NCBI GenBank assembly: GCA_034509925.1
Contig: CM067537.1
Span: forward strand, 4,847,001 to 4,911,000
Origin: Hirudinaria manillensis
Taxonomy: Eukaryota > Annelida > Clitellata > Hirudinida > Hirudinidae
Direction of reading: 5' to 3'
DNA length: 64,000 nt
Shown here in pieces: positions 56,901 through 64,000 of this stretch. A program made the translations under genes and the position numbers. Below the pieces are notes generated by a model. The model saw only the letters and a list, made by a program, of their open reading frames with translations. It did not search any database and was not told the origin of the DNA. Every line of letters starts with the position of its first letter. The stretch's first letter is position 1.

Positions 56901-59900
56901 TGCAGTGCACTTGTTACAATGATAAGTCCTTTCTTATCAGTATCCTTAATCTGTTTATCTGTTAAATTACATTATGATTATAAATTTTGATAAACACCAA
57001 CGTTATTTTAAAATGTTCATCTCTCATCATTAGACATTAGAGTTAAACTTTTCATTGAATGGCCATAAGTATAATTAATGAATTTTTTAATAATAGTTAT
57101 TTTTGAAATATCTTGAATGTTATCAACAAGCATTTACATATTACATATAACAGCTTTTACAACGAATACATCAAGAAGCTATAATTAATATACATTAATT
57201 AGTTATAATTAATATACTTAATTAGTCATAACCTCTCCATTGCAGATATCCAAGAACCGTGCTTAAATATCTTAAGAAAGTTGCCGAACTTTCTCCGTTG
57301 TTTGAATCAGAATCACATGACATTGTGAGCAATTATCAGATTTATGTTTAATGACATTAATTACAATAATAATACAATTCTCTATTACTTTAAACATAGA
57401 AATCTGAGCTAATATGCAACTAAACTCTTAAAGGTAACAATTGAACCACAATTCCTTAATGCAAGATGATTGGTCGGCTTACAGGGGGGAGGGGGCAGAA
57501 CCACTTTCTTTGTGCACTTAATGACATTAGTTATACATATATATATATTATTTATACTTTTATCATTGAAACACATAACAATCAGTCACATTAAAGCAAA
57601 AGTGGTAATTTTAGCTATGACAATTCTTAGCAAATTTAACAAGCAAATTTGCAGTGGTGCCATCACAGGACCTCTGTAACAATGAATGTTGCATGAGGCT
57701 TCTGAGCCTCCTGGAACATTGATTTATTACATTTCAAGAATAATAACAAATAAAACAAAATGGAAATAAATAAATTAATTACCTGATGATGATTACTTAA
57801 TATTCGCAGGACGTCACGCAAAGTCTCACAAAGATCTTTGTTTCAGCGGCCGAGAACAACTCGGACCTGATGTTGTCCTCTATCGCACAGAACAACGAAG
57901 ATTCTCAAATTGCGATCGACCTCCTACAGCTCATTGTGGTTAGTATTTTTCAACCATTATTATTATTATTGTTTTTGGTTATTGATACTATGTATTAGTG
58001 TTGGTATTAACACTGTAACAGTAATTAAATATGGAAAATAATCATTAACGTATATTAAGATAAAATTACAGACCTTATATCATATTAGTCATGGTTTATA
58101 ACCTATAGTCTTAAAGGAATATTAGTTAAAATTATTCATTAACTCATAATAATAAGATGAAAATAATAATGCCAACAATGTCAGTCATAAATTGTGGTCT
58201 AGAGATGGTGCTTAACTGCTAGTCATTACTAGCTCTCAACTAATAGATATGAATTAACAAATATTATTATATTAAATATATATATATATTTGATTATAAA
58301 TAATTATTCATTCCAATTCTTGGCCGATTCAGAAAACAGTGAGCATCAAAGGTCAGTACCCGACCGAAGAACTTTGCAGCGATCTCTCTTTCGGGTTTTG
58401 GTACAACTTCCAGGTATATTATTCATAACTTATAGATTATAAATAGCTTGCAAGCAATCTTTAGAAGTCACAGTTCGATTGTTGCCCGTCATAAATCGTT
58501 CGTCATTTGTCAGGACGACGTGGCTCAGAAGAGTCATCCTCCTCACGTCACGGAGATGATGAGGCGATTATTTCTTGACATGTTCGACGTCATGACCGTC
58601 AAGACCAAGTATCCGCCAGACAACGAGTACAGCCATTGGGGAGCGGGCAAGTATTAATGACTTCCTGACTGACAACATGTCTATCACTACCAATGGCATT
58701 AATCAATCATGAAAACAAATTAATTAATGACACAATTAATTATAAACCCAAATTAATTAATTAATAATTTATTTAAATTGTTAACATGTTGATGATTACT
58801 TCAATTAATAAATGATTAACTTGGCAGAAGACAAGGAGATCTTCCGATGTTACAGGCAGGACTTTGCCGACGCTGCTGTGGGTTTCAACTCGTTTGCAAC
58901 TTATTTTTAATTTAATTATTTTAAATATTAATAATTTATTACTGTTTTACTAACATTATTAAAATAGCATTATTGGCTTTGTAAGTTAACAACTTAATGA
59001 TACATCATGGTCAAGGTAGTCAAAGGTGATGTCATCATTTTAAATCCAACTAGTAAATACTAATTAAAAAGCTAATTAATAATTAATTATATAAACTAAT
59101 CACTTCTAATTATAATTATATTATGAATTCATTTGCATTTTAATCAGGCTTACTTCTCCAGTTTTGTGGGTTCAGATTCCATGAAAAGGATGCTTCAGCT
59201 GCTGACCAATCACCTTTCTGTTCTGCACAACAACATCCACGTTGATTGGCAGGTGGGCGGAGACTATTATCACTTTGTGCATGTTTACATTGTAATATTA
59301 TTAATATAATATTTTTCAATAATGAAACTCATTAGTTTCCAACCACAAATGTGATGATGATGATTCCAATAAAATTTATGTTTATATCATTTTAATCAAA
59401 TTTAATGAATATTAATAATAATAATAATTTTGATTTTTTAAATTAAACAATTATCGATTTGATTATTTAATTAATTAACATTGGTTGGTAATTAACAACG
59501 ACTCATGATCGTGTCAGGAATTTGACAGCATAATTTACATGATGACTTCGATCATGGAGGGTGGAAACCTCGGGGAATTGGACTGCATGGCCGAGATATA
59601 CTCGCTGCTGCCTCACGTGCCCTGCACTCACAACATCATCATCACTCAGATCATGTTCTTCATAGGTGACTGATGGTTGTCATGGTTATGATGATGATGA
59701 TGATGATGACAGCAATGATGGTGATGGCTGGTGTGAATAGTTATGTGCCAATAGCAAGTCATGGAAATGATGATAATTATAATTAATGACAATTAATAAT
59801 ATTAATAATAATAATATGCTCGTATAGCATCGTGCATGTGAACTACAGGGGCGCGATTAATGCTATTGTTGTTGTTCGATCATGTGACCATCATCATCAT

Positions 59901-62900
59901 CATTGCAGGCAGCTGCGCCGAGGTGATGGACACGGAAATGTTCATCCACTCCATCAACTTCATCCTGAAAGGTCTCCAGCAAAAAGACATTTCATCTGCT
60001 GCTTCCATGTCCTTGAAGGATCTCCTGCTTGCCAACAAGGAGAGAATCAACCTGGTGTCAAAGGTGGTACTTCAGGGCATTAAGGTCAGTCAGTCAGTCA
60101 ATGATGATGACAAAGATGATGACGAAGATGATGTGTATTAATATCATGGATGTCAGCTGAAACAAACAAATAAATAATTTGTCTGATTTTGTGCTTCAGG
60201 AAGCTATGGAGAGAGGAGATATAGAGGTTAGACATAGTGGTATTAATGTGTACATTTACATTTGTATTACATTCACAATTAATTTTAAATTTATTCATTT
60301 TAATTGCAACATAAAGGCAAAAGTAATAAATTTATTTTTATTATTTCCTTTGCTAACCACATGTTATATAATAAAATAACATGCGATCTATTTATTGTTC
60401 AACATGATTTTGAATGAAGTCAATAAAATTTAACTTTAATGTCAGAATAAAAAAATTACTCCCAATTAAAAATTTAATTTATTTGATTTGATATTTAATT
60501 CCTTGAAGAGGCATCAACATTTGCTGGCTTTGATGTTGGAGATTAACTAATAATAACAATATAATAATTAATTAGCAATAATAATATAATAGTTAACTGA
60601 TAATAACCAATAATATCGGCTTCATCAGCCCTCAGACTGCGTGCGACTGACCAACTGTCTCGGGTACGTTTTGCCGACCGTGGAGCACGAGGATGCCCTG
60701 AAGGTCATCGAGGTCATCCTTATGCCACACGTCAGTGCACTCGTCGACCTCACTAACGCTCCCCAGGTTCTTTGCATCTCTTGTTGTTAACGATTAATTA
60801 ATTAATTATCCTCGTTAATCTAGTGGAATTTATTTATTATTTCTTTTTGTTTGTTATTAAAGAGGAATTAAATTGCATCCTTTATTAATTAATTAATTTA
60901 TTTTGCTGTAATAGAATCATTAAGTTGCATTAAAAGTTCAGTTTTTAAAAGTTCGGAGGTCTTTGAAAGCTTTCAGGTCAAAGTTCAAACCTGGTGATGC
61001 AAAAGCTGAAGTTGTTGGGTGGCTTCTTCTCGACGTTTGCCTTTCCAGAAGAGCAGACGATATTTGTTTCTTCAAATCGCTTTGTAAGTCCAAACTTACG
61101 ATTTTTATGTATTTGTTTATAAAGTTACGTTATTTTTTTTAGATTATTAATATAATTTATTGCACGTTTTAAATTTATTTAGTATATTTATTCCATTTTC
61201 AGTGATTGAATCACTTGTTTATTACTTAAACATTTGTTGTAATTAAATAAAATTTACAAATTAAAAATCGTCAGATCTTTCAATTCTTGGAACAACTTCT
61301 GCCCTGCTTGAAGCGAGTCATTGTTTTGTACATCCACGATGAAAATGTCATGAATGTGAGACATTTTGTTGTTGTTGTTGATATTGTTGCTGCAGCTGTT
61401 GTTGTTGTTTTGTCATTGTTTTCAGCTTTTAACACTTCGATAACATTTTTATGAATGAAGTTGATTTATCGATTTTATGTCATTTTGAATTATTATTGTA
61501 TCATGTTTATTTATTTATTTGTTTATTTTATCTTAACAATGCTCATATGCTAATTATTATTATTAGTATAAAAACTTAATTAATAACTACATTTATAACT
61601 TATTTCCAAACTTTTTCAAGGAAATGTTTGAACTGCTCAAGAGATCCGTCAACTCCCTGATTCCCTGCTTCCAATTGGTCGTCCGCGACTATTGCGAAGT
61701 CGTCTGCTCCTCTTACCGCCTCAACCCCCTGCCTTGTATTCTCGACTTTGCAAAATCAGTTAGTCGCGATTAATCTACATTTTCCTCATTGCATAATTAA
61801 TTTGGCCACTTAATATTAATGAATGTTAATTATTGTTGCTAATGAACATTAAGCACTACTAATGCATTCATTTTGATTTTCTCGAATAATAAACTTGATT
61901 TAATTAAAGCAAATGTCAGGCTTCCTTTGCCTCTTTAAGTTTGTTTAGTTTGGTTTATTTTATAAATAAATAAATTAATTAATAATTGTTTAATTTGTTA
62001 ACGCTTTGTTTTTAATTAATTACGATTTTGACACGGTTTCGTTCAGATATTCATTGCTTCGTCAAGCGAGGTGGAATGTGAGTGCGTTTTGCAGACCACT
62101 TTCAATCACATTTGCAACCAATCGGTGGAGTTCCTGGGTCAAAGTGGGTTTCAAACTCCCATAACAGATATTGTTAATTATTATAATTATAATTATTATT
62201 ATTATTGTTGTTGTTAATAATGAGTTCATTTGATTTATTATCATCCCGTTCAATATCATTTTATTCTCATAATTGCAGTTTAATTATAATAAATAGTATA
62301 ATTATAATTTGTGTTGCAATGGTGTCCAGTGAAGGTCACATGTTTTTTGCTTTTCTCAAATTTGAGTTGATAATAAAATAAAACATACTGTATAATGCCA
62401 TGAGCAATAACAAAGTGATACTGTTGATTGTGATGATGATAATGATAATTATCACAAACAGATCCTCAAAACCATCCTGACATAATGGAAGCATTTATGA
62501 ACTTTTTGTGTCAGGTGAGTGAGACAAAGCCAATCAGCCAATCTTTTTGTTTAAGCCATAATTAATAAATAATAATTAAGAATTATCAACTGATCAATTT
62601 ATATAATTAATAGTTAAAATAAACCTGACCTGCCGAAGGATGAAGTGGTTGTTGTTTGCTAAATGATGACAAACAGATCATTTAAAATTGTTTTGATTGT
62701 GGAAATTGAGAATTTAAATATCTATGAGTCGTGTTATTTAAGTGCAACTTGTTATTATTTGCATATGAATTATTATTATTTATTTATTTATTATCATTTC
62801 ATATTCACCAGTTTAAAACACAAATGCATTGTTCTTCTATTTCAAAGCTGTCAAAGAAAGTACCTGCTCTTCTGAACTGTGAATTTGTTTGTTTGTTCAA

Positions 62901-63838
62901 CGTATTTGGCACAGGTTGGATTATTTTTAATATTAATTAACTTTCATTAATTGCTCATTTTGCATGATTATTATATTTTAAGGCGATTATCATATTTTAT
63001 GCCAACCATTTTTTTTTATGTTCCTTAATTTGAAAATTGACGGAATTAATGGATGTTTCTTTTAATTTTTTGCTTAAATTTAGCTAACACTAACACAAAG
63101 TGCTTTAAAATATCTGAACAATAATTTGAATTTAGTTCAGTCATCCAACCACTTGCATTACATTTGCACTGACATCATAACAAGCCCCCAAACATTCTCC
63201 TATCCAAGGGCCCTCCTTTGCAAGGGCATTCTAAAGGCATTGGTTCTTAGACTTTACTGAATCCAATGCATCCCATTGAGTTTTAACAGATAATAGTTTA
63301 GTGTCCTATTATTGCAAAATTAACACAAACAAATATTTGATTTGTGTAGTGTATAACTTGGCATGCCAGAGGATGAAGTGGTTTATATTTTCTAAATGAT
63401 GATCATTTAAAATTATTTTGATTTTGGAAATTATATTAATTATAGTATTAATTAATCAATTAACAATTAATTAATTGATTATTAACCAATTAATTATGCA
63501 CAGCATTAGAGATGACTTTTGCATTTATTACAGCTATTATTATGGCTCCATAAATGCTTTTCCTCCTCTCCAAACTTTTGTTCTGAACTTTTGACACATC
63601 ATCGATGTTGTCATTAAAGTCATCTTCCGTGTTAACTTCCTCATTTTGGTGTTTACTTTTAATAACGTGCCCATACCTATTTATATCCTACATTGTAAAA
63701 GTGTTACCTCTCTCTTGTGCCTATAATGAATGTCATATATTAATATTCATTGCTTATTAATTATTCATTACTTTTTCAGCCATGATGGGAATTGAAATGA
63801 AAGAGAATCAGGCTTCTAAGTCAGCATGCCAGTTTCTG
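53974..63838 (+). CDS. IPO13: Importin-13 (partial, continues beyond the window)
   Basis: Exons: 53974-54018, 54430-54546, 54843-54901, 55130-55238, 55599-55703, 55927-55977, 56354-56426, 56541-56766, 57246-57324, 57810-57938, 58333-58413, 58514-58646, 58828-58877, 59148-59252, 59518-59665, 59909-60084, 60200-60226, 60629-60766, 60970-61083, 61275-61355, 61621-61758, 62047-62143, 62462-62514, 62848-62914, 63780-63838. The chain is phase-consistent: 820 codons, 3' end missing (human: 963). Landmarks against human IPO13: SKEAWFFSWDLLKVDKPSVV (PQAWHFSWQLLQPDKVPEI), QYYGANTLHLKISKHW (QYFGASALHIKISRYW), EILTVIPEEF (ELLTVLPEEF), GFWYNFQDD (TFWYTLQDD), EDKEIFRCYRQD (DEKEQFRIYRVD), NHPDIMEAFMNFLCQ (DHPDIVDSFMQLLAQ). 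IPO13 is a bidirectional importin-beta receptor; known human cargoes are MAGO-Y14 and UBC9 (import) and eIF1A (export). The acceptor at 60970 is the least certain. Confidence 0.93.
55468..55598 (+). repeat. 51 bp tandem repeat ending at a splice acceptor
   Basis: AACCAGTTGATAT starts at 55468, 55519 and 55570 (51 bp apart), and again, changed to AACCAGTTGGGAT, at 55593, where it is the acceptor and first bases of IPO13 exon 5. Each upstream copy carries the same AACCAG acceptor-like hexamer. Confidence 0.85.
58647..58827 (+). other. GC-AG intron of IPO13
   Basis: The intron starts GCAAGT after GCGG and ends TTGGCAG. Using it joins SHWGA to EDKEIFRCYRQD in frame, matching human FWSSDEKEQFRIYRVD. 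No GT donor nearby gives that join. GC-AG introns are a known minor class with otherwise strong donors, as here. Confidence 0.8.
59791..59855 (+). repeat. Dispersed repeat tail, copy 2
   Basis: AATAATAATAATATG, then CGTATAGCATCGTGCATGTG and AACTACAGGGGCGCG. It parallels the copy at 43006-43064 and lies in an IPO13 intron. Confidence 0.4.
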
Positions 63839-64000
63839 GTTGGTTTAGTTTTGCATGATAATGATAAAATTATATAATAATAACTAGGGCAATGATAACA
63901 TTATATGATAACAGCTACAACATAATGATAACATTTTATGATAACAACCACAACATATATAATAATGATAACAATAAATAACTTTGTCATGAACACGTAA
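63839..64000 (+). other. IPO13 intron running off the window
   Basis: Starts with the donor GTTGGT after exon 25. Contains a (TGATAACA)-rich degenerate repeat. The remaining C-terminal exons lie beyond the edge. Confidence 0.8.

Overview
This is nuclear DNA from an animal. It holds five multi-exon protein genes with GT-AG introns (plus one GC-AG intron), canonical AATAAA poly(A) signals and very many long microsatellites in AT-rich introns and spacers. The gene set (BCAP/Dof-type adaptor, beta-tubulin, leprecan prolyl 3-hydroxylase, MTCH carrier homologue, TOM70, importin-13) is metazoan. The intron density and repeat style suggest an invertebrate, possibly a spiralian (annelid or mollusc), but the sequence alone does not fix the species. 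Exons were joined by hand from reading frame, splice dinucleotides, intron phase and family similarity. Every exon chain given is phase-consistent.

Layout. 1-3394: gene-poor flank. 3395-9694 (+): BCAP/PIK3AP1-like PI3K adaptor, with an alternative short terminal exon. 10128-11871 (-): beta-tubulin, tail-to-tail with the adaptor. 11872-21481: spacer full of microsatellites. 21482-40183 (-): a leprecan-family prolyl 3-hydroxylase whose six-exon catalytic block is duplicated in tandem inside one gene. 40184-43739: spacer with tRNA-like and repeat remnants. 43740-45815 (-): MTCH1/2-like mitochondrial carrier homologue. 45816-49169: divergent spacer. 49170-52532 (+): TOM70 import receptor, followed at 53317-53467 by what looks like a second copy of its terminal exon. 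53974-63838 (+): importin-13, running off the right edge.

The main discovery candidate is the leprecan gene. Exons 7-12 and 13-18 are two copies of the same catalytic region with the same order and the same intron phases (0,0,1,2,0). The second copy keeps the iron ligands (His-x-Asp, distal His) and the 2-oxoglutarate Arg. The first copy has lost the first His and the Arg, so the predicted protein is an active dioxygenase preceded by a pseudo-dioxygenase. In addition, the exon after the start of the second copy is present in two in-frame versions 2.5 kb apart, a candidate pair of mutually exclusive exons.

The genes are mostly unrelated housekeeping or signalling loci. The one functional echo is MTCH and TOM70, both mitochondrial outer-membrane protein-biogenesis factors, lying head to head.
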